Assembly (NCBI GenBank): GCA_000733355.1
Contig: JNVV01000002.1
Location: forward strand, 917,626 to 981,625
Source of the DNA: Falciphora oryzae
Taxonomy: Eukaryota; Ascomycota; Sordariomycetes; Magnaporthales; Magnaporthaceae
Reading direction: 5' to 3'
DNA length: 64,000 nt
This document shows, piece by piece, positions 45,485-57,331 of this stretch. The notes beneath the pieces are model-generated. The model did not search any database and was not told where the DNA came from. It was given only the letters and a program-made list of their open reading frames with translations. The translations under genes and the position numbers were made by a program. Numbering within the stretch: the first letter of the stretch is position 1; the number at the start of each line of letters is the position of its first letter.

Positions 45485-46788
45485 GATCGGCAACGCTGGG
45501 TGTCGGGAGGGTCGATGATGCTTGGGTAGAGTAGCCAGGCCGGCTGCTTCACGTTGTGTTTGACTGTGGATGATTGATGCCTGCCGCTGTCCGGTCGCAC
45601 GCAGCTTGGCACCCGCGCCGTCGGCGGCGGCGGTAGGCAGGATTGAGCTGCGTGCGACAGTCTGCAGCACGATAATGGCAGCCTAGAAAAATTGATGCCT
45701 GGTGCTTACCGTCGAGAACCAACAGCCCGCCTTACGGGCCCAGCGAGGTGGTACCCCAGGTGCCAACCCCGGCTCCTCGGTTGAGCTGGCAAGTCAAGCA
45801 CACGCACGTCTGGGATTCACCAACTGCCGCAGTCTCGTGTTCACACCTCGGAGAGTTTAGGCAGGGTGCATCAGAGCGTGGGGGTTCTAAATCAGCAAGA
45901 AATCGGCACAAGTGGAGCGCGGGCCGGCCAGAGACAAACAAACACGGTTGACGTCAATTAGGCGTGCGCTTCGAGCCAAGTCGTCACGGTTTGTTGGAAT
46001 GGAAAACAAACAGGGCCCGGTCGCCAAAGCATTTCTCCGGCGCCCGACTTCCTTTTGTTCTGTTGTCCATTGGCCTGCCAAGGGCCAAGATTCCTTTTTT
46101 TGGCAACGATGACGACGGTTCCCTTGGCTTGTGGTGTGGTGAACAGCAATTGCCCGGCTGGGCTGCCAGCTACCATTCAAGCCGCTGGTGGCGCACACGG
46201 CCAGGGTACCTAAGGCCCGCTGAAACACGTCTGTCTTCAGTCAGCGACTGCGGGGATTGAGCGCAGGTGATTTAGTTGCTTATGGCGGCACTTGGCGCCA
46301 GACAGTCGCGACATTGATGTGGCTGCAGCTACCGAGAGGCAATAGGCAATGGCTGTCTGCCTTTTTTTTTCTTTTCCTTTCCTTTCACATCGGAGCCAGC
46401 TTTGAGACGGACCGACCAAAAACAGAGCCGGAAGTGACTCCATAGCCTTGAGGCGTGGTGCCATGTCCGCTCACGCGCCGAGCATCTGCTGTGCGCCGGC
46501 AGCCGTGGGCACCGGCGGCCTTTTTCTGCCGGCCTGCCTGGCCGCTCGTCCTACGGGTCTTGGGGAACTCATGAACCGATGCGCTCAGCCAAACAAGAAT
46601 TGAGAGGGGAGCCAATGCAGTAAATATCTAGGTACCAAGCTACGACCATGTGGGCTCTCGAAGCCGATTTCCAGAACGCCCTCAACGCCGGTGCAAACGC
46701 GCTAGTCACATACGGCCTGTTTCGGTACAGACGTAATAAGAGATACTGCCGGGGGCAGACAGAGGATAGAGGGCGATGCTGGCTGCCG
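45485..46788. other. 1.3-kb intergenic region
   Basis: Upstream flank of the Ppn2-like gene and 3' flank of pet191. Only short frames, and no recognisable feature. Confidence 0.5.
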
Positions 46789-47321
46789 TCATGCCTTCTT
46801 GTTCTGGCCGTCCTTCTGCTGCATCTTCTCGAGCTGCTCCCTGTACTTGCGGTTCTCGACCTCCCTCCAGTCCTCGGGCTCTTTTTCGTTGCCGCTGGTC
46901 TCCTTGCCGTTGGCGCCGGCGAATGCGCTCTTACCGGCGTAGAGCTGGTAGCCCTTGCCAGACTCCTCCGTGTCCTCGAGCGTCTTGAAGGTGACTGGCT
47001 GGTTGCCGCGGAAGCGTAGGCGCATGTCGATCATGCCGCGACGGCAGTCGCCAAACCCCTTCTTGAGCTGCTGGCACTTTGTCGGCAGCGTCTCGGCCAG
47101 CGGGGAGCGCAGGCACTCGGCCGCCGTGTGCCGCTGCACCATGACGCAGTCCGACTCTTGCAGGCACTGCGCCAGCGCGGCTCCTGTGTGGGGGAGAGCA
47201 GGTGCTTTGGTCAGTTTGGGGGTCACTTGCGGAGCGCTACTCCACGTCGGGTTCGTGGACCGGAAGGCCTCGGTTCAGGGGGACAGGGCGGCCTACTTAT
47301 TTCCTTGCACGAGCTCGGCAT
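46789..47321 (-). CDS. pet191: Cytochrome c oxidase assembly factor Pet191/Coa5
   Basis: Twin-CX9C protein of the mitochondrial intermembrane space, needed for assembly of cytochrome c oxidase. Two exons (47321-47297, 47183-46789) encode 139 residues. The first exon is only 25 nt and codes for MPSSCKEI plus one base; donor GTAGGC, acceptor CACACAG. The splice restores the family signature MPSSCKEIR-AALAQCL. Cysteines form C5/C15 and C45/C55 (both CX9C) and C21/C32 (CX10C), followed by RRGMIDMRLRFRGNQP. The C-terminal tail (about 95-139) is charged and longer than the core. No N-terminal targeting sequence is expected, since import uses the Mia40 route. It is divergent from the lipase gene. 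Confidence 0.95.
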
Positions 47322-48432
47322 TCTAAAGATTGTCTGGGTGATGGCCGCAGTCCGTAGGCCTGTCTTTCACGGTCGCAAAACGGAAGCCGGCCAAATCATG
47401 AGATCCGAAAAGTCCGGCAGCATGGATCGCACAGAAGAAACCTTAGCATCGGATGGGCCAATCGAAGCTCGCCAGATTCCGAGCAACACCATTGGCGGGC
47501 ATCGTCAGTCGGAGCCACTCGCCACGGGCGGCCCATGACCCCGGGCTCCACTCCGGATCCATCGCCATGGATTTCACTGTGGAATCGAGATGAGCTTTTG
47601 AATGTCAATCGAAGTGTTCGACAGTTTCTGTCGGCATTTTTAGCCGAGATTAGACCGCAGCTTCTTGGTCCACGGAAGTTCCAGAGAGTGTGAAAGCGAT
47701 AGGAACGTTCCGAGGTGAGCAGGCAGGTGCCCATAACTTCCTAAGTGAGCACTGTATTGCAGGATGAGAGCACCTGCAAATTCAGGAACGAGAAAGCTCC
47801 GCATGTACAGTAGTGACCTCCTGGGCCCAAAGACCAACATCATCGAGAGGCGGTCCCGACCAGACGGTGCTTCTGAAGTTTCCTGACCGCTTGGGCCGTT
47901 GGCTTTGATGACTGGGCTGCAAGGGACGGGCCTGCCCGATGAGGCGTGCGTGCTGGCCGCCTAAAGGCTGCTAAGGTATCACGCTCACCTAAATTTAAAT
48001 GAGAGTTGGCTTGGTGGGGATCAAGTCGATCGGCCTCTCATTTTTTCTTGGGTCACCGTGGCTATTTCCTCTGCGTGCCACATTTGAACGGCATTTTTGC
48101 ATGTGACCTGACATCACACCCCTGAAAGAGCTCCGGAATGCATTGATGACCTCAATCACCCTGCCCACTCCTACTTTCGGACTACCTCCAGACCCCCTTT
48201 AGCCCAAGAGGGAAAGGGAAGACGAAAATCCCTTCCTGTTCTCTTTGCTGTGTACTAGTGCTGCCGACTTTCTCTACAGAAACGTCATTCTTTCCTAAGC
48301 GCTATCGCTCCGAGTTTGTACCAACAACTGTCGCTTTCGACTTCATTTCTCACCTAATCTTCATTTTCACATCCTGCTGGGCGGGCCTGGCTGCGACCGT
48401 GGAACGGGCGTGACGCCCGCACGATCTCGACA
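47322..48432. promoter_or_regulatory. Divergent promoter region pet191 / lipase
   Basis: A 1.1-kb region between two divergent starts. It is pyrimidine-rich over 48,150-48,400 ahead of the lipase start. Specific factor sites cannot be assigned. Confidence 0.5.
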
Positions 48433-50768
48433 ATGCCAGTTCCTTTCTTAGGGCGACTCAACATGTTGGTCAAACCTCTTCCTAATGCAGCCCCGACAGC
48501 CTACCTTGCTTCAGCTGCCACCTCCCCAAGCCACGAGGAACTCAGCTTGGCTGACAACTGCGCAACAACTGTTTTCTTCGTAGTACCGAATATGTCGCCC
48601 TTGTCGGTTCCTTCATTCTCGTCGGCTTCGAGGCCCTCGTTCGAGTCCTGACCCTCGCCCTCCGTATGTCGTTACGCAACCAGCCTCGGAAGAAGGGTCA
48701 CACGTTTTCCATCTTCCCTTGTGCGCCGACTAGCTACTAACACGCGCCGCGAACCGTCGGGCAACAGCTTCCTCCCTCATCGCGCTCTTTTACCGAGCAT
48801 CCCGGCGCTTGTTCAACTCGTTTTCATCCCCCGCCCAGAAAAGGGCAGAGGAGAGAAGGGCGCGTGAGTGGCCACCTACCCAAACTCTATGTCTATCCAG
48901 AGCCCACTCCAGGCATAGTACTCACCGGCTGACCGAGAACCTGATCGCGTTCATCTTGCAGCTATCTCAACCTCGATCCGCGATGCCTCCGACTTCGTCG
49001 AACTCTGCGCGCTCGCTGGCTACACAGCCGAGGAGCACGTCGTGCAAACCAGGGATGGCTACCTTCTCGGCGTCCACCGCCTTGCCTGGAGGAAAGGGGA
49101 GGAGGACCAGCGGGTCAACAACGGCCCTAACAGCACCCCTAAGCGCGTCGTGTATCTCCACCACGGCCTTTTGATGAACAGCGAGGTCTGGGTGTGTCAG
49201 ACTGACGCGCAGCGATCACTCCCCTTTGTGCTTGTGGACCGAGGCTTTGATGTCTGGGTACGTGCAGCGCAAGCAAGATAACCGTCATGGTTCATACGAA
49301 CGTACTCCTTGCTGACGTAGCATAATGTCGCGCGCAGGTCGGCAACAACCGCGGAAACAAGTACTCCAAGAAGAGCATTCACTGCGGTCCGGACTCGACG
49401 CAGTTCTGGAACTTCTCCATCGACGAGTTCGCCTTTTATGATATCCCCGACAGCATCGCCTACATCCTCGAGACAACGGGGCAGCCTTCGCTCTCGTACA
49501 TCGGCTTCTCTCAGGGGACTGCTCAGGCGTTCGCCAGCTTGGCCGTGCACCCCAAGCTCAACCAGCAGATCAACGTCTTCATCGCCTTGGCCCCTGCCAT
49601 GTCGCCCGCAGGCCTGTCTAACGGAATCGTGGACGCTCTCATCAAGGCATCACCGTCGGTACTGTTCCTGCTGTTTGGCCGGCGCTCCATCCTCAGCTCC
49701 GCGACCATGTGGGAGTCGATCCTCTACCCGCCCATCTTCATCCGCCTCATCGACATGGGTCTTACGTTCCTCTTCGGCTGGCGTGCGCGCAACATCTCAA
49801 CCAGCCAGAAGCTCGCCGCGTACCCTCACCTGTACTCGTACACGAGCACCAAGTCAGTGGTACACTGGTTCCAGATCATCCGCACCAAGAGCTTCCAGAT
49901 GTACGACGACGATGTGCACCCGCCCTTGTCTCTGAGCAGGAGCTCAAAGTTCACTAAGGTCGCCCGGTACCCGACGCGCAATATCAAGACACCCGTCGTC
50001 TTGGTGTACGGCGGTTCAGATTCACTTGTCGATATCCGTGTCATGCTGCGCGAGCTCCCGCCGCAGACGGTAGCCACCGAGATCCCGCACTACGAGCACC
50101 TCGACTTCCTCTGGGCGCGCGATGTGGACAGCCAGGTGTTTATGCATGTGTTTGACGCCCTGGAGAGCTTCAAGGGCGCGGAGCACACGACCGAGGAGTA
50201 CAGCCGCTTCCGCTCAGCCCGCTCGACGAGCATCGGCGCCAGTGGCTCACTCCGTCGACACACGCACCGCGACAGCGAGGACATCCCGCTCGGTACTGTA
50301 AGGGCGCTCGCTGAGTTTGGAGAGGAGCAGGACGGCACGACCGAGGCCGAGAGCGACTCCGGCGCCACTCTCGTCAATGGACGCCCCGGTCCAGTGAGGC
50401 CGAGGCTGCAGCACCAAGCCACGGAGGGACTGCGGGACCCCGATAGCAGGGCAGAGTCACACGAGCCGATTCAGTGCACCGCCGAGCCCCTCGATGCTGG
50501 GTCGCCACGGCCATCCACCCCACTGGGTCAGACGGAGGGAACAGCAACAGCGCCGCCCGATGGCGAGGCCTTCTCCTCGGTGCGGGTTTCGGGCGGCAGT
50601 CTGCGGTCCAGGAGCAGCACAAAGCATGGGGCATCGCGCACGTCTAGCAACGTCAGCTTTACCGACAAGCGTGGGATTCAGCTCGGGGCCGGTCGGGCCG
50701 TTGGAGGTGTTGTCACAGCCGCCGTGGCTGGCGCGGAGCCCGGAAACGTCAGCAGCGGGACCGACTAG
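48433..50768 (+). CDS. Membrane-anchored acid-lipase-like hydrolase (Tgl1/Yeh-type)
   Basis: Five exons (48433-48464, 48584-48663, 48768-48863, 48962-49257, 49338-50768) encode 644 residues. The four small first exons were rebuilt from phase and family: MPVPFLGRLNI-TEYVALVGSF, LALP-SSLIALFYR, RRAP-ISTSIRD, FDVW-VGNNRGN. A hydrophobic helix at about 13-36 anchors it, probably in the ER or lipid-droplet membrane. Then come the AB-hydrolase lipase region (EEHVVQTRDGYLLGVHRL), the oxyanion segment YLHHGLLMNS, nucleophile S226 in GFSQG, acid D396 in YGGSDSLVD and H422 in HYEHLDFLW. This is the lysosomal acid lipase/steryl ester hydrolase family. The likely substrate is steryl esters or triacylglycerol, by inference. 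The C-terminal 200 residues are disordered and Ser/Arg-rich, a probable regulatory tail. It is divergent from pet191. Confidence 0.9.
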
Positions 50769-52094
50769 AAGACGAGCCCGGGGCGACTGATGCTGGCGCC
50801 GAGGTCTTTGCGCCAACCCTCGACACCTACATCACAATCTACCTCTTCGACCCAGACTACTCCTTCGCGCAAGCCTTAAGACTGTGAAGGCCTCCTCTTT
50901 GTAGAGGGTGTATGTGATTCCTGAGTCGTTTGGGGGCTGCTTGATCAACCGCGGTACTCCATTTCAGGGGTGAGGGGGGTTTTGTATGTCTACGAGCGCG
51001 TTTCTGCATGGGTGGCTGCCTGTTTGGTATCTTTTTTTTTTTTTTTTTTTTTTTCATTATCGGTGTCTACTGGGTCCAGGTCCGCTCCATTCAAGGCAAC
51101 AGTCACGGGCATCTTGACGGTTCGCAGATGAGGCCGCTGTTTCTTTCCGTCCGCCGGCTTTGCCCCAATATCTCTTTTATTTCTTTACAGGACTATGCGG
51201 CTTTTGGAACTCTGGTTCAAGTCAGCTCGCGCTCTTTATGCGTGTGGCTCTCAGAATTACTTCCACTATGTTCATAATGCCACTAGCAAGTATATACCAA
51301 CCCCCAATATGGCAAACATACGTCTCTATATATTGCGGATCGGCGCGCAAAGCTCCGTGTCATGTTTCGAGCCACTCTCCTTAACTGTATGTTCGTTCAA
51401 TTCGCCAGATGGACGCATTCTTGTGTCTCCTGGCACGTTCCGCACTTGTCGTCACTGGCGACTTGAGAGCACCCGTTTGCGGACACGATGTCAACCATAG
51501 CTATACAATGCCTACCACATTCTGCTCGCTGGTCTCGATTCGCTAGTAATAGTCTCTTATGCACGATCCTAATCTCATCGGAATTGCTTTAGGCCTGTAC
51601 GTAATATTTTTTGACCCTTCCAGAAAACAATTGCCACCGACGAATTAAAACGACGCGAGAGGAAAACATAATCGTTTTCACGGTACATGACGAATTGACA
51701 AAACTGCACCCAGCACACATATTAAAGAACGAGCATCTCGATTTACAGATCCATGCAGAAGACATATAAAAAATAAAAACAGGATTGAATAGGCAAAAGT
51801 CTGGAATAATGAATTGCCGCAGTATACGGAAAAAAGACAGGATAATGCTGTTATCCGCCCTCATCTAATCCTCGCGAAGAATGACTGGCTGGACTAGTCG
51901 AGGCCTACGAGGATCGTGACAGAAGACTAGTCTAATCTGACATGGCAAGCGTTCATGACACACCACGGGTCAGGTGGGCTTGTCACGGGAACGAGACGAA
52001 GCCGACTGAAGACATGTTCCTTGGTCCGATTCACGGAAGGAGGATCGGACGACAGAAAAAAAGAAAAAAAAAAAATTGAGACCAGTCGGGGATA

Positions 52095-52243
52095 CTTGTG
52101 CGGACTAAAAGCGTCTCGCACGAATCGGCCCTCCGGGGATTAGTGCGGCACGGCAACTTGTCGTTTTCCCCGCAACTTGTCGTTTTTTTGGGACATACTT
52201 CCCCATACAAATTAGCAGTGATTCAATGTTCCCTCGCATCAGC
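52095..52243 (+). repeat. Left terminal inverted repeat of the MITE
   Basis: The first 95 bp match the right arm perfectly, then about 85-90% identity to near 52243. It contains GCAACTTGTCGTTTT at 52153-52167 and again at 52172-52186. Confidence 0.88.
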
Positions 52244-52425
52244 ACGTGCCACGCCCAGTCTGCATCTATCCGCGGGCAACGAGCCCTGTCTAAGGCACAA
52301 CCAAAGCCAGGCGTGCATTTACAAGCCGGCGTGCTTGCGCAAATCGTGTTATTTTGCTGGCTGTATTTTACGAAATTAATTGCTGCTATTTGTAATAAGA
52401 CAGACCTGGTTGGGCGGGTTGTACG

Positions 52426-52574
52426 CTAATGCGAGGGTACATTGATTCACGGCTAATTTTGTATAGGAAGGTATGTCCTAAAAAAACGACAAGTTGCGGG
52501 GAAAACGACAAGTTGCCGTGCCGCACTAATCCCCGGAGGGCCGATTCGTGCGAGACGCTTTTAGTCCGCACAAG
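52426..52574 (-). repeat. Right terminal inverted repeat of the MITE
   Basis: Reverse complement of the left arm. The inner end (GCTAATGCGAGGG) corresponds to CCCTCGCATCAGC on the left, with one mismatch. Confidence 0.88.
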
Positions 52575-55500
52575 TACGCGCGTCGGTGTCCATTCGAGGA
52601 TGCCTCCAGACCTTCCGGGACCGGTCGGGAGGGTGAGTTTTTACCAGTCGCCGATGTAAGTTCGACGAACGCTCTACCGGGCGGCCTGGACTCTTGGCCG
52701 CAGGATCTAGAAGGAAGTGAGGGCCGAGCCCGGGGTGCAGTCATCAGCCGCCCTTGAGAAAAAAAAAAAACGAGACACGCATAGAACAACAAGGCGCAAC
52801 CCGGTAAAAAGGGGGATGAATGTACAGCCGCAGCCACGGTGAAAGTTCCTGCGCCGCCGACAATACTGCCGCATTTAGGATTTTGCCCGGCATTGAACTG
52901 GTTGGATGGGTGTGAAAGGGGGATCGGTCGGCAAGCGCGCGGAACACCGGAAATGCGCGGGCAAAAGGGGCAGAGCAGAAAAAAGAAAAGGGCGCCGCCA
53001 GATCCAGAACCACGTGGCCGAAGGGGTGCACAGCTTTAGCGCGTACGGCACAGTTGGGGCCCAGCCCTGCGGATTCAGCGGACTCGGCCGAAGGTGACAC
53101 GAAAAAGGAGCCCAGCAATTGAAATGAACCCGGACAGACAAGAGACGGGCAGTGCTGCTTTCGGGTTGTTGTGCCGTGCGTGGATGCACGCACGCAAGAA
53201 TCTGCACACCACCACGTCGCATTCTGAAAAACTAAAAAAGATGGCGAGTGCCGACCGAGACAAACCCGACGGTGAGGCCGGAATCCGCTTCTCCGGGTGC
53301 CAAGTTGCAAAGCGCATCTCCTGCAGCATTTCCTTTCTATTTTCTTTGCCTAGAAAGATGAAAAGGCCCAAGGTTGACGAGGGAGCCACAATTGACTACA
53401 GAGTTAGTGGCGGCTTAGAGATTCGGCGATTAGGGTGCGCTCGGATCCAACGTCAACCTCACATTGCGGATGCTATTTGTAAACATGCCTAATCCCGCCA
53501 TGATGTTTTTTTTTCTGCCAGCTCCTTGCCCACAAAGGCAAGTCCAGGTTAGGTATCTCCAGTCTCGATGGCTGCCGCATGGGATTCCTGAATCGAATGC
53601 CCGTGCTGACTGTCAGACCGCGATCGATGGGACCCTAACATCAGTGTCGGCATAATGGTGACGGGTAGAGCTTAATTGTACAAAAAAACGAAAAAAGAAA
53701 AAAAAAAAAAAAAAAAGGATTCAACCTTCTTCGCTTCTTGTTTGCTCTCTCTTTTCCCTTCTCTCTCTGCACGTTGCACCCGGCCCCACCGAGAAACATC
53801 TTTCACCCCATCGTTCCGACCGATGCGAGTGTGGGTGGGGCCATAGCGCGGGTGGGGACCGCCAGACAAGAATAAACAGGAGGACAGCACGCAAAAAAAC
53901 CGGGGGAGCCGGAGGGCTAGACTGGGACACTAGACCAGCACGACCAAGCCTGCCATCCCTGGCAGGGCAGGGGTGGGCCGACGGCTTTCATGCGGGCTCA
54001 TGCAGGTCTGGCCGCCCTGCCCGCGGTTTTCAGGGAGGGAGTTTGGGGGGCGAGACTTGCACAAAAGCCACACACCACCACCACCACCGTCATCGCTAGC
54101 CAATCCACGCTTGTCGGCGATAGGGGAAATCCACCCACCGAAGGGCCCGGATTCCCGCCTGGCGCTCGCACTTGTCCAAGATGCCGGCCGAGCCAAGATT
54201 CGTATGCGAAGAATCGGGTCTGGAATCAGGATTTCCCGTGACCATCCGCAGCAGCTTTTTTTTTTTTTTTTTTTTTTTTCTGTGCTGCATGTTCCAGTTT
54301 CTTCCAGCACATTAAGCGGCCTCCCAATTAGCAAGACTTGACAAAGGAGAGTACGTATTCATTCATCATTGGCACTCAGCCACATGGATCTCTCTGGACA
54401 GCAATCCCAGCCTCGGCACCGCGGCTCAATTCATTTGTCATGGGACTTTCATTATCCCGCTGGCTACCTGGATTTTCTACGGTGCACACGTGACGCATAT
54501 CAATCAATCTTTCCTTTGTCAAAAAGGGGGTCAGCTGATCACATGATCACGAGGCACCCCTCGCAGCAGGCACTCGCGGCTCTCAATCATCTTTTAGTCA
54601 CGCCATCAAATGCATTGACGAAGCTGAAAAATACCCGCGGGGTCAACAAGGGCAAGCGCGCGATATGACATGACAAAGTATGATTCGACCGCATTTATCC
54701 CCCGCAAACCACTTTAGGGTGTGGTACCAAAGTACCTGCCACGCTGCCATGCTGCCATGCATGCTGCTGTCTATGGGGCTGATGCGGCCTTTGTGCTGCC
54801 CTCGTCGTCTTGGATATCTCCTGACTCACATTTTGCTTGGAAGCAACGATCTCGATCTTCTGCCTGCCTGCACTGCACGGGCATCGGTATGGCGTGTCCT
54901 TTGGCGCGCGGTGGAGCGGCCTGCCAGTATGGGATAGGTGTCATGATCTGGTCAGTGAGCCATCATCCGACGCTGTTGAGCGGCCGTTGATGCATGCCGA
55001 GTATGCGTGCGTATCCTATCCGCCCCGTCCGAGAGCTCCGAGTCGAGTTGGATAATAGATCATCCATTTAGGTCAATGTTTGGTCGAGTCCAAGCACCTG
55101 GCATGCGCGCGTCTGTCCGCATGTCAATCCATAATCCCAGATTAGAATAGCAAAGAAGGGGTGATCTACAGTGCGCGCCGACTGATCTGCGCAGGGTTGA
55201 ACACCGTGCACGCGTTAAAAATACGTATGGTCCCGCCCAGTATCGTGGGACGAATGGACAGCCCGAAAAAAGAAACAACCACCCGCAGGGCACACAGCCA
55301 CGATTTGCGTTTGCGGGGAAGCCCGACTCGTGGCTTCAGGTTCCCCCGTCGCCACCCGACCGGCCGTCAGTGTGCGGCTCCACACAACGATGCATTGAAA
55401 GTAAGGCGACGAGCGAGCGGCAGGGGAAACGAAACATCGGTGCGACTGGCCAGATGGGGGCTCGGTTTGGCAGCCCGACCCTTGCGACCCTGCCCCCCTG

Positions 55501-57272
55501 GATCTGCCCCCCAAAGGTGGCTTGAGCAAGCCACAAGGGTCTTGGGGGTTTAGATGCCCGCGAGTTTGGATGGATCTACACAGAGTACAGACCTCGGCAG
55601 CTGAACATGGAAGAGGCAGCCAGGCGAGGAAAAGGACGACACGTTGCATGGGGGGTCTTGTGTCCACCGCAGCGACCTGCTTGCTGGCCAGGCCCCGGGT
55701 CGTCGGCGGGGTGCGTGTGTTGCCGCGTTGAGGCCTCGACCGCAGGTCCTGCTGCTCTCGACTTTGTTGGGCTTCTTGGGGCCCCTGATCTGACTCCCCG
55801 GCAGAGGGAACACGAGTGTGCAAACGTGGTCGATTGGTACCTGCGTGGAGGACACGACCTAGATCGTACTCACCAGCTCTGCAATCGTGGCGGTGCAGGT
55901 GGGATTCCCGCGCCAAGCCGACTGGCCAGGCCTCAAGGTTTTGCTGCTGATGCAGCAATGCGCTTGTTTTTTTCTTCCGCTCTCCTGCGATTGATTAATC
56001 AGGCCCGTTAGCTAGTGAGAGTCACCCCTTGGGCATCCACCACACCACAAATGCAGACCAAGAAAGATGCTACAGCAGAGTTTCTTCGCTCCTTTTTTTT
56101 TTTCTTGCTCCCACTTTTCCCTTCTTTAGCGTATTCTTCTATGCGCCGGCTGTTAGAATAGAACGCTCTGGAACAAACGGCTGGCTTAGTCCAAGTCCAT
56201 AATTCTTCGTATCGAGATGCACTTTGATGCGCCTTTCGAGGCCGGTACCTAACGGGCGGGATGCCCCAGGATGGATACCCAAGATAGCATACCGAAGAAA
56301 GTATACCGAAGATAGTCGAGGGAACGGCCCAGTTAGACTGCTCCCTTGTTCCTTTGTCGGCTCTCCCCACATGAACTAAACTTACGACAAATGGACATCA
56401 TGGCCAGGAGCGAAAAGCAAAAATGCATGATCATGGTGGGCAGTTTTTGGCACACGCTCCAAGAACTGCCGGAATAGGATAAAAATGCATGGCCGGGTAG
56501 GGAGCCCCGCGTGGTGACGTCGATTGGTGCAACATGCAGGGTGTTTTTTTTTCTTTCTTTTCCCGCTGGAGAAGAATCGGGGAATGGTACCGTCCACTGA
56601 CCAGCAGGTGGACCAGGGGTCAGAAAAAAGCACACCCTCAGGGGTGCCCCTGCAGGCCGAAGCAACCCACAGCTGGGCATTGTCGTGTATGTCGCACACG
56701 CACAGCCCGACGAGCAGCACAACATGCCGTGGACATGTGCGTGCTTGGGACCAAAAGCAAAACCGCCCAAATTCCAAAGCTGGCCGGCTGGGCAGGCTTC
56801 CGGTCGACGCTCCAGAGCCTGAGTCTGAGCTGAGGTCGTAAAGCCGACGGCGGGGAGAGCAGGACCGAAAACTGAGGCACCCAACAGGGTCAATCGGTGG
56901 CTGGGTGCGCTGGTGGTACCTGGTACGTACTGCTGGAATCTTCCTTTCCCTGTCTGGTTTGACTCAGGGCTCATCCAAGAAGGGCACAGCTGACAAACCT
57001 TCTGCTGCGTTAACCTCAATCCCCACCCCGGCCCATCGAACACCCCTCCCGCTTGTTGCACAGGGCGGATGAGGGTGGAGCCACTGCGCTTTCCACCCTT
57101 GCACACCACAAAGCAAAGACCCCGAATTTGTCGCCCACCCCTGCGAGTACGTCATATGCACACACACGCCCATTGTGGTGTATCGCGCTAGGGACGCTGG
57201 ATGGGACGGTACCTAAACGCCCTTCTATTTATTAGAAGAGATCCCGTCCTTCGGCTCTCGTTGTCCGATCGA

Positions 57273-57290
57273 TTTTTTTTTTTTTTTTTT
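57273..57290 (+). promoter_or_regulatory. 18-nt T tract in the 5' leader of the zinc-finger gene
   Basis: A T tract ending 41 nt before the start codon at 57332. It may be a poly(dA:dT) nucleosome-excluding promoter element or part of the 5' UTR. Confidence 0.45.
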
Positions 57291-57331
57291 CGCCACCTAC
57301 CTCTCAAAGATCAAATCTTACAAAAACAAAC

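Larger units (their letters stand above)
52095..52574. mobile_element. MITE-like non-autonomous DNA transposon, TA target site
   Basis: A 480-bp element with long terminal inverted repeats. The outer 95 bp of each end are identical (52095-52189 and 52480-52574), beginning CTTGTGCGGACTAAAAGCG. Similarity continues with scattered differences to about 149 bp per arm. Each end is flanked by TA (52093-52094 and 52575-52576), consistent with a TA target-site duplication of the Tc1/mariner/pogo type, although a 2-bp match is weak proof. The 180-bp centre has no transposase or long frame, so it would depend on an enzyme from elsewhere. Each arm carries a 15-bp direct repeat in two copies 19 bp apart, a possible transposase-binding site. 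Confidence 0.88.
50769..57331. other. 6.6-kb gene-poor region with a MITE
   Basis: Apart from the inverted-repeat element at 52095-52574, I find no supported gene. T tracts lie at 51032-51054 and 54256-54279. The part at 51,540-51,860 is clearly AT-richer than the genes. The right half (about 54,300-57,331) is probably a long regulatory region for the zinc-finger gene, ending in an 18-T tract at 57273-57290. Minus-strand frames of 247 and 258 residues (55,215-55,958 and 56,333-57,109) have no domain. Confidence 0.5.

Noticed and set aside
55215..57109. Two minus-strand frames of 247 and 258 codons
   Set aside because: No ATG-supported start with domain content; they contain Phe/Lys strings from homopolymer tracts and Cys/Pro-rich text typical of noncoding GC-rich DNA.
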